This document shows, in pieces, positions 52,604 through 62,002 of a stretch of DNA of 64,000 bases. A model generated the notes under the pieces. That model was given only the letters and a program-made list of their open reading frames with translations. It was not told the origin of the DNA and searched no databases. Both the position numbers and the translations under genes were made by a program. Position 1 is the stretch's first letter; each line of letters starts with the position of its first letter. The DNA comes from AP-15 sp963755435 (lineage in GTDB: Bacteria; Pseudomonadota; Alphaproteobacteria; ATCC43930; CGMCC-115725), in contig CAVWJX010000005.1 in NCBI GenBank assembly GCA_963755435.1, positions 248,001-312,000 on the forward strand, written 5' to 3'.

Positions 52604-53589
52604 GTGCCGCGCCGCCGGCTCCCCCGCCATTCGCGTCAACCCCATCCTCGTCAACGCCATCCTCGTCGCCCCCATCCGCGTCAACCCCATCCTCGTCGAC
52701 GCCATCGAGCCTCGACCGGCTGCGCCGGATCGGCGTGATCGGCGCCGGGCAGATGGGCGGCGGCATTGCCCATGTTTGCGCGCTAGCCGGGATCGACGTC
52801 GTGATCACCGATATCGATGGCGAAGCGTTGGCGCGCGGGCAGGCGGCGATCGGGCGCAATCTGGCGCGCCAGGTCGCCCGCGGCCGGATCGGCGAGGAGG
52901 AAAAGGACGCGGCCTTGAAGCGCATTTCGGGCGGGCTCGACTATGCGCTGTTCGCCGATTGCGACATGGTGATCGAGGCGGCCACCGAAAAAGAGGAGGT
53001 CAAGCGCCAGATCTTCAAACAGCTGACCCCGCATTTGCGGGCCGACGCGCTGATCGCCACCAACACCTCGTCGATCTCGATCACCCGGCTGGCCGCCTCG
53101 ACCGACCGGCCGGGCCGATTCATCGGCATGCATTTCATGAACCCGGTGCCGGTGATGAGCCTCGTCGAGCTGATCCGCGGCATCGCCACCGACGAGGAAA
53201 CCTTCGCGCTGACTCGCGACCTCGCGGTAAAGCTCGGCAAGACGCCGGTCGCGGCCGAGGATTTCCCGGCCTTCATCGTCAACCGCATCCTGTTGCCGAT
53301 GATCAACGAGGCGGTCTATGTGCTCTACGAGGGAGTGGGCTCGGTCGAGGCCATCGACACCGCGATGAAGCTCGGCGCCAACCACCCGATGGGCCCCTTG
53401 GAGCTGGCCGATTTCATCGGGCTCGACACCTGCCTGTCGGTCATGCAGGTGCTCTATGAGGGGCTGGCCGACAGCAAGTACCGGCCCTGCCCGCTCTTGG
53501 TCAAATATGTCGAGGCCGGCTGGCTCGGCCGTAAGACCGGCCGCGGCTTTTACGATTATCGCGGCGACAAGCCGGTGCCGACCCGCTAG
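52600..53589 (+). CDS. 3-hydroxyacyl-/3-hydroxybutyryl-CoA dehydrogenase
   Basis: 329 residues if the GTG at 52600 is used. The enzyme itself begins at about residue 40: LRRIGVIGAGQMGGGIAHVCALAG (NAD-binding GxGxxG), IEAATEKEEVK, ATNTSSISITRLAA, HFMNPVPVMSLVELI (catalytic His), FIVNRILLPMINEAVYVLYEG and ANHPMGPLELADFIGLDT. The first 38 residues are a Ser/Thr/Pro-rich extension made by a 15-base tandem repeat that lies between the etfA stop and the enzyme. Uses NAD to oxidise 3-hydroxyacyl-CoA; placed with etfBA as in relatives. A shorter start is possible. Confidence 0.93.
   Translation: MSAAPPAPPPFASTPSSSTPSSSPPSASTPSSSTPSSLDRLRRIGVIGAGQMGGGIAHVCALAGIDVVITDIDGEALARGQAAIGRNLARQVARGRIGEEEKDAALKRISGGLDYALFADCDMVIEAATEKEEVKRQIFKQLTPHLRADALIATNTSSISITRLAASTDRPGRFIGMHFMNPVPVMSLVELIRGIATDEETFALTRDLAVKLGKTPVAAEDFPAFIVNRILLPMINEAVYVLYEGVGSVEAIDTAMKLGANHPMGPLELADFIGLDTCLSVMQVLYEGLADSKYRPCPLLVKYVEAGWLGRKTGRGFYDYRGDKPVPTR
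52639..52713 (+). repeat. 15-base tandem repeat at the 5' end of the hydroxyacyl-CoA dehydrogenase gene
   Basis: Five copies of a 15-base unit (ACCCCATCCTCGTCA and close variants) encode TPSSS, TPSSS, PPSAS, TPSSS, TPSSL. Unit length is a multiple of three, so copy-number change would alter only the length of the N-terminal extension. Confidence 0.85.
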
Positions 53590-53668
53590 CGGTGCGATGC
53601 CACTGGAAGGGCTCCCATGCGGTGGCTGAATCGCACACTAACATTTTGATCTGGCGGACCAATTCACG

Positions 53669-53689
53669 AACGCTTGAGAATCAAGCGTT
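53669..53689 (+). terminator. Stem-loop after the etf/dehydrogenase operon
   Basis: AACGCTTGA (53669-53677) and TCAAGCGTT (53681-53689) make a perfect 9-bp stem with a GAA loop, about 80 bases after the last stop. The following sequence (TCGATC) lacks a T-run, so it may be a factor-dependent terminator or an RNA end-stabiliser. Confidence 0.45.
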
Positions 53690-53838
53690 TCGATCGGATC
53701 GCTAGCGGCAAAATCGCGTCCCAAAATCTTGCTTGCCCGAACCGCGCAATCTTGTCGCGGCCAGACCGATCCGTTATCAAGCTGTCACGAACGCATGCTA
53801 TTTGGGCTGCAAAACGAGACTGAGCGGAACGATCGTTG

Positions 53839-54402
53839 GTGACGGCCTGCCTCGATAACTGCCCGGCTCTGGTGCTCAACGCGGATTTTCGCCCGCTGAG
53901 CTATTTTCCGCTGTCCCTGTGGTCGTGGCAGGACGCGATCAAGGCGGTGTTTCTCGACCGGGTCAACATCATCGACCATTACGATGTGCGGGTGCACAGC
54001 CCGTCGCTCGAAATCCAGCTGCCGAGCGTCGTTTCGCTGAAGGAATACGTGCCGGCGGCGCGCCATCCGGCGTTCACCCGGTTCAACGTGTTTCTGCGCG
54101 ACCGCTTTACCTGCCAGTATTGCGCCGACCCGTATCCCTCGCACGAACTGACCTTCGATCATCTGGTACCGCGTTCGCGCGGCGGCCGCACCACCTGGAC
54201 CAACGTCGTCACCGCCTGCGGCAGCTGCAACCTGTTGAAGGGCAACCGCCTACCGCGCGAAAGCGGGATGTACCCGCGCCACCGCCCGGTGCAGCCGACG
54301 ACGCACATGCTGCAGCAGAACGGCCGCGCTTTCCCGCCCAACTACCTGCACCACAGCTGGCGCGACTATCTCTACTGGGACACCGAACTCGACCCGTTCT
54401 GA
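53839..54402 (+). CDS. HNH endonuclease domain protein
   Basis: 187 residues from the GTG at 53839 (a TTG three bases earlier is also in frame; GAGCGGAA lies upstream). HNH core: FTCQYCADPYPSHELTFDHLVPRSRGGRTTWTNVVTACGSCNLLKGNR, with two CxxC zinc knuckles and the DH...N pattern. N-terminal LVLNADFRPLSYFPLSLWSWQDAIKAVFLDRVNII is typical of a chromosomal HNH family found widely in alphaproteobacteria, not of a phage. Role unknown. Confidence 0.9.
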   Translation: MTACLDNCPALVLNADFRPLSYFPLSLWSWQDAIKAVFLDRVNIIDHYDVRVHSPSLEIQLPSVVSLKEYVPAARHPAFTRFNVFLRDRFTCQYCADPYPSHELTFDHLVPRSRGGRTTWTNVVTACGSCNLLKGNRLPRESGMYPRHRPVQPTTHMLQQNGRAFPPNYLHHSWRDYLYWDTELDPF

Positions 54403-54425
54403 TCCCGCCGCCCGCCGGGTCGCTG

Positions 54426-54463
54426 CCCTCCTGTCACCTGCCCTCCTGTCACCCTCTTGTCAC
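54426..54463 (+). repeat. Short direct repeat between the HNH gene and pyrE
   Basis: The 12-base unit CCCTCCTGTCAC occurs at 54426-54437 and 54441-54452, with a third variant (CCTCTTGTCAC) ending at 54463. It is in a non-coding gap. Confidence 0.7.
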
Positions 54464-54591
54464 GCGGCGGCGGTTGGGGCTTAATTTTGCCGGAAGCGAT
54501 CGCCCGACAAACCGCCCTCGTTCGCGCGGGCACGCCCGGACAGCTGGGCTGGGGCTCGGCCGGCCGCGTCGGGGGAAGGAGGGGCGGCTCG

Positions 54592-55143
54592 ATGGGCGCT
54601 GACCGGCTGGCCGAACGCGCCCGGCTGCGCGAGATCATCCGGCGCAACTCCTTGTTGCAGGACCGGGATTTTGTGCTCGTCTCGGGACGGTCGAGCGGCT
54701 TTTTCTTCGACATGAAGCGCACCATGCTCGACCCCGAGGGCGCCGCGCTCGCCGCCGAGCTGCTGTTCGACCGGATCAAGGACGAAGGGGTCGACGCGGT
54801 CGGCGGGCTCGAAACCGGCGCCATCCCGATCGTCGCCGCGCTGTGCGCCCGAAGCTGGCCGCAAAAGCCGATCCAGGGCTTTTTCGTGCGCAAGGCAGCG
54901 AAGGGCCACGGCACCGACCAGCGCATCGACGGGCTGCTCGAACCGGGCGCGCGGGTGATCCTGTTCGAGGACGTCACCACCACCGGCGGCTCGGCGATGC
55001 AGGCGGTCGACGCGGTGCGCGAGCGCTGCTGCGCGATCGTCAAGATCATCGCGATCGTCGACCGCCTCGAAGGTGCGGCGCAAAACTTCCACAATGCCGG
55101 GATCGCGTTCGAATCCCTGTTTACCTGGCTCGATTTTCGTTGA
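54592..55143 (+). CDS. pyrE: Orotate phosphoribosyltransferase
   Basis: 183 residues from the ATG at 54592, after a purine-rich GGAAGGAGGGG. PRPP loop VILFEDVTTTGGSAMQAV, plus GLETGAIPIVAALC and LVSGRSSGFFFDMKRTML. Makes OMP from orotate in pyrimidine synthesis. It overlaps the next frame by four bases (TTGA). Confidence 0.95.
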   Translation: MGADRLAERARLREIIRRNSLLQDRDFVLVSGRSSGFFFDMKRTMLDPEGAALAAELLFDRIKDEGVDAVGGLETGAIPIVAALCARSWPQKPIQGFFVRKAAKGHGTDQRIDGLLEPGARVILFEDVTTTGGSAMQAVDAVRERCCAIVKIIAIVDRLEGAAQNFHNAGIAFESLFTWLDFR

Positions 55144-55502
55144 CCAAAGCGATCGTCGATCTGGCCGCGGCCCATCTGAAACGCCAGTTCGTCTACCAGA
55201 CGCAGCGCGACCGCTTCGCCAGCCTGGAGGCGCTGCACGAGCTGGCGATCTATGCCCGCGGCTGCATCGCCTCGTCGCGCTCCTCGGAGCGGGTCACCGT
55301 CGCCTTCGTGCTCGAACGGGTGCTGCACAAATGCGCCGGCGACCTCGACGGCCGGCCGGTGCGGATCTCGGAAATCGCCGATCTCGGCGACCGGCTGCAG
55401 CCGCCGGTGCGGCGCGCGGTCGACTTCCTCGCCGGCGCCGAGGACGACCCGGTCGAAATCGCCGCCGAACTGATCCGAGCCCGCCCGCCGCGGGCCGGCT
55501 GA
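55140..55502 (+). CDS. Hypothetical protein downstream of pyrE
   Basis: 120 residues if started at the TTG overlapping the pyrE stop. All-helical look: IVDLAAAHLKRQFVYQTQRDRFASLEALHELAIYARGCIASSRSSERVTVAFVLERVLHKC. No known family. Start is uncertain; no better ribosome-binding site is visible inside the frame. Its codon pattern is protein-like and it fills the gap to def. Confidence 0.55.
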   Translation: MTKAIVDLAAAHLKRQFVYQTQRDRFASLEALHELAIYARGCIASSRSSERVTVAFVLERVLHKCAGDLDGRPVRISEIADLGDRLQPPVRRAVDFLAGAEDDPVEIAAELIRARPPRAG

Positions 55503-55590
55503 TCGCACCCCCTCGCCGCGGCACCGGCGTGCCCGCGACCGCCGGCGGATTGACGCTGCGCTCGGCCGCTCTTATCTAGTTTTCGGTCCC

Positions 55591-56115
55591 ATGGCTCTGC
55601 TACCGATCATCACCGCCCCCGACCCGCGGCTCAAGATCAAGGCGCGGCCGGTCGCCGCCGTCGACGACGCGGTGCGCCGGCTGATGGATGACATGCTGGC
55701 GACGATGCGCGAGGCGATCGGCATCGGACTTGCCGCACCCCAGGTCGGGGTCGCCAAACGGGTCATCGTCCTCGACGTCGCGCGCGACGGCGAGAAACCG
55801 GCGCCGATGATGCTGGCCAACCCCGAGATCACATGGCGGTCGGCGGAGCTGACCACCGGCAGCGAGGGCTGCCTTTCCCTGCCCGAGCATTACGCCGAGG
55901 TCACCCGCCCGGAGAAGATCCGGCTGCGCTATCTCGACTACCAGAACGAGATCCGAGAGATCGAGGCTTCCGGCCTGCTCGCCACCTGCATCCAGCACGA
56001 GATCGACCATCTGGACGGGGTGCTGTTTGTCGATCACATTTCGACGGTCAAGCGCGGCATGATCCTGCGCAAGCTCGCCAAATCGAAGCGCGGCCGAACC
56101 CTCGTCCCGGCCTAG
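55591..56115 (+). CDS. def: Peptide deformylase
   Basis: 174 residues. The three zinc/iron-site motifs are intact: GIGLAAPQVG (residues 44-53), EGCLSLPE, and QHEIDHLDGVLFVDH. Removes the N-formyl group from new proteins. With fmt next to it as usual. Confidence 0.97.
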   Translation: MALLPIITAPDPRLKIKARPVAAVDDAVRRLMDDMLATMREAIGIGLAAPQVGVAKRVIVLDVARDGEKPAPMMLANPEITWRSAELTTGSEGCLSLPEHYAEVTRPEKIRLRYLDYQNEIREIEASGLLATCIQHEIDHLDGVLFVDHISTVKRGMILRKLAKSKRGRTLVPA

Positions 56116-56155
56116 CGCCGGCGGCGGTTGCGTGCCGCGGGCCGGGAGCGCCGGG

Positions 56156-57136
56156 TTGAACCTCGTCTTCATGGGCACCCCGGATTTTGCCGCGACGATC
56201 CTCGACGCGCTAATTGCCGCCGGACACCGGATTATCGCCGTCTACACCCAGCCGCCGCGTCCGGCCGGCCGCGGTCACCGGCTGCACGCCTCGCCGGTCG
56301 AGCTCTTGGCGCAGCAGCACGGGTTGATGGTCCGCTCCCCAGCGCGGCTGCGGGACGAGCCGGCCCAGACCGCCTTCGCCGCACTCGGCGCGGAGGCTGC
56401 GGTCGTCGCCGCCTATGGGCTGATCCTGCCGCGCGCGATGCTGAGCGCGCCGCGGCTCGGCTGCCTCAACGTGCATGCCTCGTTGCTGCCGCGCTGGCGC
56501 GGCGCCGCCCCGGTGCAGCGCGCGATCCTCGCCGGCGACAAGAAGACCGGGATCACCATCATGCAGATGGAGGCCGGGCTCGACAGCGGCCCGATGCTGC
56601 TCCAAGAGAGCCTGCCGATCGGCCCGGCGGCGACCGCGGCCGGCCTGACCGCCGATCTCGCCCGGCTCGGCGGCAGGCTGATCGTCGCCGCGCTCGATGC
56701 CGCTGCGACCGGCGCGCTGGCGCCGCGCCTGCAACCGCGCGAAGGCATCACCTATGCGCCGAAGATCGGCCGCGCGGAAGGCCGGCTCGACTGGCGCCGG
56801 CCGGCCGGCGAGCTCGAGCGCCGGGTGCGCGCGCTCGATGCCTGGTTTGAACATGGCGGCGAACGCATCCGCGTGCTCGCCGCTGCGGTGCTGGCCGAAA
56901 CCTCGGGCGCCCCGCCCCAAACGGCGCTCTCCGCAACGGTGCCGCCCCAAACGGCGCCGCCGGGAACGGTACTCGATGGGCGCCTGGCGATCGCCTGCGG
57001 CGCGGGTGTGCTGCGGCTGCTGCGGCTGCAGCGGCCGGGGCGCGGGCCGCTCGATGCCGCCGAGTTTCTGCGCGGCTATCCGATCGCGCCCGCAACCATC
57101 CTGCCGACGGCGCCGCCGTGCCCCGCTACCGGCTGA
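56156..57136 (+). CDS. fmt: Methionyl-tRNA formyltransferase
   Basis: 326 residues from the TTG at 56156, chosen because GGGAG lies 7 bases upstream and the protein then begins LNLVFMGTPDFA as homologues do; a GTG at 56132 is an alternative. LGCLNVHASLLPRWRGAAPVQRAILAGDKKTGITIMQMEAGLDSGPML holds the formyl-transfer motif H-x-S-L-L-P, and ITYAPKI is the linker motif. An insert (about 260-285) contains two PPQTA repeats. Formylates initiator Met-tRNA. Overlaps truA by 19 bases. Confidence 0.94.
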   Translation: MNLVFMGTPDFAATILDALIAAGHRIIAVYTQPPRPAGRGHRLHASPVELLAQQHGLMVRSPARLRDEPAQTAFAALGAEAAVVAAYGLILPRAMLSAPRLGCLNVHASLLPRWRGAAPVQRAILAGDKKTGITIMQMEAGLDSGPMLLQESLPIGPAATAAGLTADLARLGGRLIVAALDAAATGALAPRLQPREGITYAPKIGRAEGRLDWRRPAGELERRVRALDAWFEHGGERIRVLAAAVLAETSGAPPQTALSATVPPQTAPPGTVLDGRLAIACGAGVLRLLRLQRPGRGPLDAAEFLRGYPIAPATILPTAPPCPATG

Positions 57137-57876
57137 CCATCGAATATGACGGCGCCGGGCTGGTCGGCTGGCAGCGCCAGCCTCAGGGTCTGTCGGTTCA
57201 GGAGGCGCTCGAGACCGCGGTCGAGCGGTTTTGCGGCGAGCGCGTGCGGGTGCACGGCGCCGGCCGCACCGATGCCGGGGTTCATGCGCTGGCGCAGGTG
57301 GCCCACCTCGACCTGGTGCGCGCGGTGCCGCCGGAGGTCTTGCGCAGCGCCGTCAACCATCATCTGCGCCCCGCGGCGATCAGCGTCCTCGCTGCCGCGC
57401 CGGCGCCGCCGGAGTTTGATGCGCGGCTTTCGGCGATCGGGCGCATCTATGTCTATCGCATTCTGAACCGGCGATCGCCGGCTGCACTCGAGCGCGGCCG
57501 GGTGTGGCGGGTGGCGCCGCCGCTCGATGTGGCGGCGATGCGCGAGGGCGCCGGCCATCTCGTCGGCCACCACGATTTCACCACCTTTCGCGACCGGCTG
57601 TGCCAGGCGAAATCGCCGCTGCGGACGCTCGATTCGCTCGAAATCGCCCGCTTCGGCGACGAGATCCGGATCGAGGCGCGGGCGCGCTCGTTTCTGCATC
57701 GCCAGGTGCGCAACATGGCCGGCACCCTGGAGCTGGTCGGGCTCGGCCGCTGGCCTCCGCAAGCGGTGGCGACAGCACTTGCCGCCCGCGATCGCCGCGC
57801 CGGCGGTCCGACGGCCCCGGCCGAGGGCCTTTATCTGGTCTGCGTCAGATATCCCCCGGAGGTTTGCGACCCGTAA
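57118..57876 (+). CDS. truA: tRNA pseudouridine synthase A
   Basis: 252 residues, GTG start. RLTIEYDGAGLVGWQRQPQGLSVQEALETAVERF and the catalytic-Asp motif HGAGRTDAGVHALAQVAHLDL. HHDFTTFRDRLCQAKSPLRTL and RSFLHRQVRNMAGTLELVG are further family segments. Makes pseudouridine at positions 38-40 of the tRNA anticodon arm. Confidence 0.96.
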   Translation: MPRYRLTIEYDGAGLVGWQRQPQGLSVQEALETAVERFCGERVRVHGAGRTDAGVHALAQVAHLDLVRAVPPEVLRSAVNHHLRPAAISVLAAAPAPPEFDARLSAIGRIYVYRILNRRSPAALERGRVWRVAPPLDVAAMREGAGHLVGHHDFTTFRDRLCQAKSPLRTLDSLEIARFGDEIRIEARARSFLHRQVRNMAGTLELVGLGRWPPQAVATALAARDRRAGGPTAPAEGLYLVCVRYPPEVCDP

Positions 57877-58057
57877 AAAATACCACCTGCTGCCTCAAGC
57901 GCCGATCTTGGGGTTGCAAAAGCCTATCTTCGGCCAATAATCATCAACCGCCGGCCTGAGATGGCGATGGCGTCGTCCGGTCGCGTGGGGCGAATGGTCC
58001 TTGTATAGCGCAACCATCTTTGACGTTTGTCCGGACTCTCACTCAGGGTAGTGCCCT

Positions 58058-59104
58058 ATGAACGTCAAGATGTTTAGAAACCCCTCGGCTAATGCTGCGC
58101 CGCACCGCGAGCTTCGGCCAGTCCACGCCGAGCCGCGGCTCTTTCCCGGCGGCGAATTGCGCCCGCCCGCCCCCGCTCTCGCCGCGGTCGACGCGCCCAG
58201 ATTGGCCGTGCCGGACGGCGAGGCCGCGCCGAGGATGGCGGCGCCGACGATCGCCGCCCCTGGCGATCGCTTGGCGAGCCCCGCCAGCAGCGCTTCAGCC
58301 GGTGCCGCGCTCCATGTCGCGCTGGTCGGGGCGGTCGCCGCGGCGATCATCGGCGGCTTTCTCGGCGTCGGGTTTTTGCTGCTCGAGCGCCCGGCCGAGC
58401 AGACCGTCGCCGCCTCCCAGCCGGGTATGACGCAGGCTCCGGCGCCGACATCGTTGCAGCCGGCGGCGTCAAGCCCCGCGGCGCCTGCGGCAGCGGCTCT
58501 TCCCGCCGCTCCTGCCACCAATCACGCGCCACCGGATCAGGCCGCGCCGATCCCGCCGTCGCAGGCGGGCCTGCCGCCGTCGCCGGTCTCGCCGATCGGC
58601 AAGTCCCCGAGTGCCACGGCGGCCCTCTCCCCGAAAACCAGTGCGCCGATGGCCGCCATACCCGCGACCAAGACCGTGGCCGCCATCTCCGATCACGGGT
58701 CGTATCGGCGGCCGGCTGCGCTGTCCGATCGCGAGCCGGGCCATTCGCTCGGCCGCGGTGCCCGCGCATCGAGCCGACCGTTCGCCGGCCGCGATCCCCG
58801 ATCACCGAGCGGAGCATTCGCACGCCGCCGAGCATCGCTGGCCGCGATCCCGATCATCGGGCGGAGCATTCGCCGGCCGCGGTGTCGGATCGTCGGGCGC
58901 ACCGCCCGGCGGCTACCGCGTCCGACCATGCCGCGCCGCGGCCGAGGCTGCGCGACCGGCCGCTCGAGCGCACGCGCACCGCCTCCCGGCACCTGCATCT
59001 TCGCCCGGTCGACAACCGCCCGGCGGCGCCGCGGCAAGCCCACGCCGACCGGCTGTCGCCACCATCGCAGGATAGCGGGACGCAGTCGTTCGATCAGCTG
59101 CTGA
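58058..59104 (+). pseudogene. Single-TM Ala/Pro-rich protein whose repeat-rich C-terminus has lost frame
   Basis: As read, 348 residues with one membrane segment (ALHVALVGAVAAAIIGGFLGVGFLLL, about 85-110) and a Pro/Ala-rich region. From about 58740 the gene holds an imperfect 36-base repeat encoding (D/E)(H/R)SPAA(I/V)(P/S)DHRA. The repeat appears in turn in frame 2, then frame 3, then frame 1: an extra T near 58750, then a missing T and a missing C near 58845-58860. In frame 1 the sequence runs on to 59277 (TQSFDQLLSQLTGG ... SSRRQPADAQ), which looks like the original C-terminus. As read the protein ends at 59104 in a different tail. So this is a gene in frame drift, functional state unclear. 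Confidence 0.65.
58741..58905 (+). repeat. Degenerate 36-base minisatellite
   Basis: Five or so imperfect units (consensus about CATTCGCCGGCCGCGATCCC then GATCACCGAGCGGAG) encode a 12-residue block. Some units are shortened to 24 or about 28 bases, and the odd-length ones shift the reading frame. Confidence 0.7.
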
Positions 59105-59284
59105 GCCAACTGACCGGCGGGGCACAGCACGATGGCGGCGCGCAAGTTCCGCAACCGAGGCCGGCGCCGGCCGAGCAGCGGCCCCGATCTGCGGCGCAGG
59201 TCTTGACCCCGCCTTCGCCGGATCAGCCGGACCCGTTCGCTGGAAGCTCCCGCAGACAGCCGGCGGACGCTCAATAAGGCCAGC

Positions 59285-59863
59285 TCAATAGAGACTATCG
59301 GCGGCGAGGCTGACGAGAAAGCCGAGAGTGACGTCGACGAGGACGATGAGCGTCGCGTTGGCGCCGTTGGTCTCGAGCGCCACCCGCGCGATATACCACT
59401 CGTAGACCAACACGGCGACGAGCGCGAACGCATTGATCGCGTGCACCCCGGCAGGGCCGAGAACGCCGCTTTCCGAGGCGACGCCGACCAGCACGAACAG
59501 CAGGCTCTGCGGCAGCTGGCACCAATTATACGGCACCATGAAGTCGAAGAACCGCCGCTCGCGGCCGATCCAGCCGGCGACCGACAGCACGACCAGCGGA
59601 AACGCCACCCAGGCGATCACATAGCCGATCGTCTCGATCGCGACGATGCGGCCGCCGCCGGCCGCCTGCCATTGCGCCGGGCTGACCCGCATCATCAGCA
59701 GCACGAGATAGAGCGGGTAGCTGAGAAAGGCGGCGCGAAACGAGCGCCAGAACCCGTCGAGCGAGCGATCGAAACAGGCGAGGCCGCCGCGGTCGCCCTT
59801 GGCCAGCCGCCAGCAGCCGACGAGCGCCCAGCGCAGCTCCGGCACCCATCCCACCGCGGCCAT
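59285..59863 (-). CDS. Hypothetical membrane protein downstream of dapE
   Basis: 192 residues from the ATG at 59863 (GGGGG just upstream). About four or five membrane segments: FRAAFLSYPLYLVLLMM, IETIGYVIAWVAFPLVVLSVAGWI, QLPQSLLFVLVGVASESGVL, VHAINAFALVAVLVYEWYIAR and LIVLVDVTLGFLVSLAADSLY. No family recognised. Stands just downstream of dapE on the minus strand, likely co-transcribed. Confidence 0.75.
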   Translation of the reverse strand: MAAVGWVPELRWALVGCWRLAKGDRGGLACFDRSLDGFWRSFRAAFLSYPLYLVLLMMRVSPAQWQAAGGGRIVAIETIGYVIAWVAFPLVVLSVAGWIGRERRFFDFMVPYNWCQLPQSLLFVLVGVASESGVLGPAGVHAINAFALVAVLVYEWYIARVALETNGANATLIVLVDVTLGFLVSLAADSLY

Positions 59864-59880
59864 CGAGCCCCCGTTGCCGG

Positions 59881-61035
59881 TCAGCTTTTGGCGAAAAACA
59901 GATCGAGGAAGGTGCGGTAGATCTCGGTCAAGGCGGCGAGGTCGGCGAGGTCGACCCGCTCGTCGGCCTGGTGCATGGTCTGCCCGACGAGCCCGAATTC
60001 GGCCACCGGGCAATAGGTATGAATGAAGCGCGCGTCCGAGGTGCCGCCGGTGGTGCTGAGCTCGGGGGTGCGGCCGGTGACCCGGCCGATCGCCTCGCCG
60101 AGTGCGGCGCTGACCTTGCCGGGCGCCACCAGAAACGATTCGCCGCTGATCGCGACATCGAGGGTGTAGGCCCCGCCGACCCCGTCGAGCCGCTCGGCGA
60201 GCCAGCCCTTCAGGGCCTCGCCGGTCCAGCGGTCGCTGAAGCGGATGTTGAAGACCGCGCGCGCCTCGGCCGGGATCACATTGGCGGCCGGGTTGCCGAT
60301 GTCGATCGTCGAAACTTGCAAGGTCGAAGGCTGGAAATGCATGGAGCCCTGATCGAGCTCGGCCGTGGTCAGCGCGTGCAGCATCGCCACCAGCCGATGG
60401 GCGGCGTTGTCGGCGCGATGCGGATAGGCGGTGTGGCCCTGCACGCCGTGCACGGTCAGATGCCCGTTGAGGCTGCCGCGCCGGCCGATCTTGATCATGT
60501 CGCCGAGGGCCGCCGCCGAGGTCGGCTCGCCGACAATGCATGCGTCGAGCGCCTCGCCGCGCGCGCTCAGCCATTCGAGCACCTTCCTGGTGCCGTTCAG
60601 CCCCGCCGCCTCTTCGTCGCCGGTGATCAGCAGGCTGATCGAGCCCTCGAAATCCGGCGCCGCGTCCGGCGAGCCAGCGCTCGGCGGCGGCGATGAAGGC
60701 GGCGATGGCGCCCTTCATGTCGACCGCGCCCCGCCCAAAGAGCGCGCCGTCGCGCAGGCTCGCGGAAAACGGATCGAACGACCAGGATTCGCGCGCTCCC
60801 GGCGGCACCACGTCGGTATGGCCGGCAAAGCACAGATTGGGCCGCCCCCAGCCAATGCGGGCGTAGAGATTGCGGATCGCCTGGTCGCCCTCGCCAAACA
60901 CCAGGCGATGGCAGGCAAAGCCGAGATCTTCGAGATGGCGGGCGACGATGTCGATCGCACCCTCGTCCCTGGGGGTCACGCTCGGCCGGCGGATCAGCTC
61001 GGCGGCGAGCGCTGCCGGGTCGATCGCGGCGTTCC

Positions 61036-61039
<4 letters not shown>
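59881..61039 (-). pseudogene. dapE: Succinyl-diaminopimelate desuccinylase, frameshifted as read
   Basis: Start ATG at 61039, overlapping the dapD stop (ATGA). The first part is good DapE: RNAAIDPAALAAELIRRPSV, FAGHTDVVPPG (Zn His), FGRGAVDMKGAIAAFI. Near 60653-60660 one extra base breaks the frame; the second part then continues DFEGSISLLITGDEEAAGLNGTRKVLEWL, ACIVGEPTS, GTSDARFIHTYCPVAEFGLVG. All catalytic residues are present across the two frames. The enzyme is essential for meso-diaminopimelate and lysine, so either a sequencing error or a bypass is likely. Confidence 0.8.
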
Positions 61040-61893
<854 letters not shown>

Positions 61894-62002
61894 GGCGGCT
61901 TCCGAAAGCGGCTGAGGCAGGCGCGAGCCGCGGCAACATGATCGAGGGGCCGCATTAGTGTCAACCAATGCCGGCTGCCAAATTGCGCCGAGCCTGGCTC
62001 GG

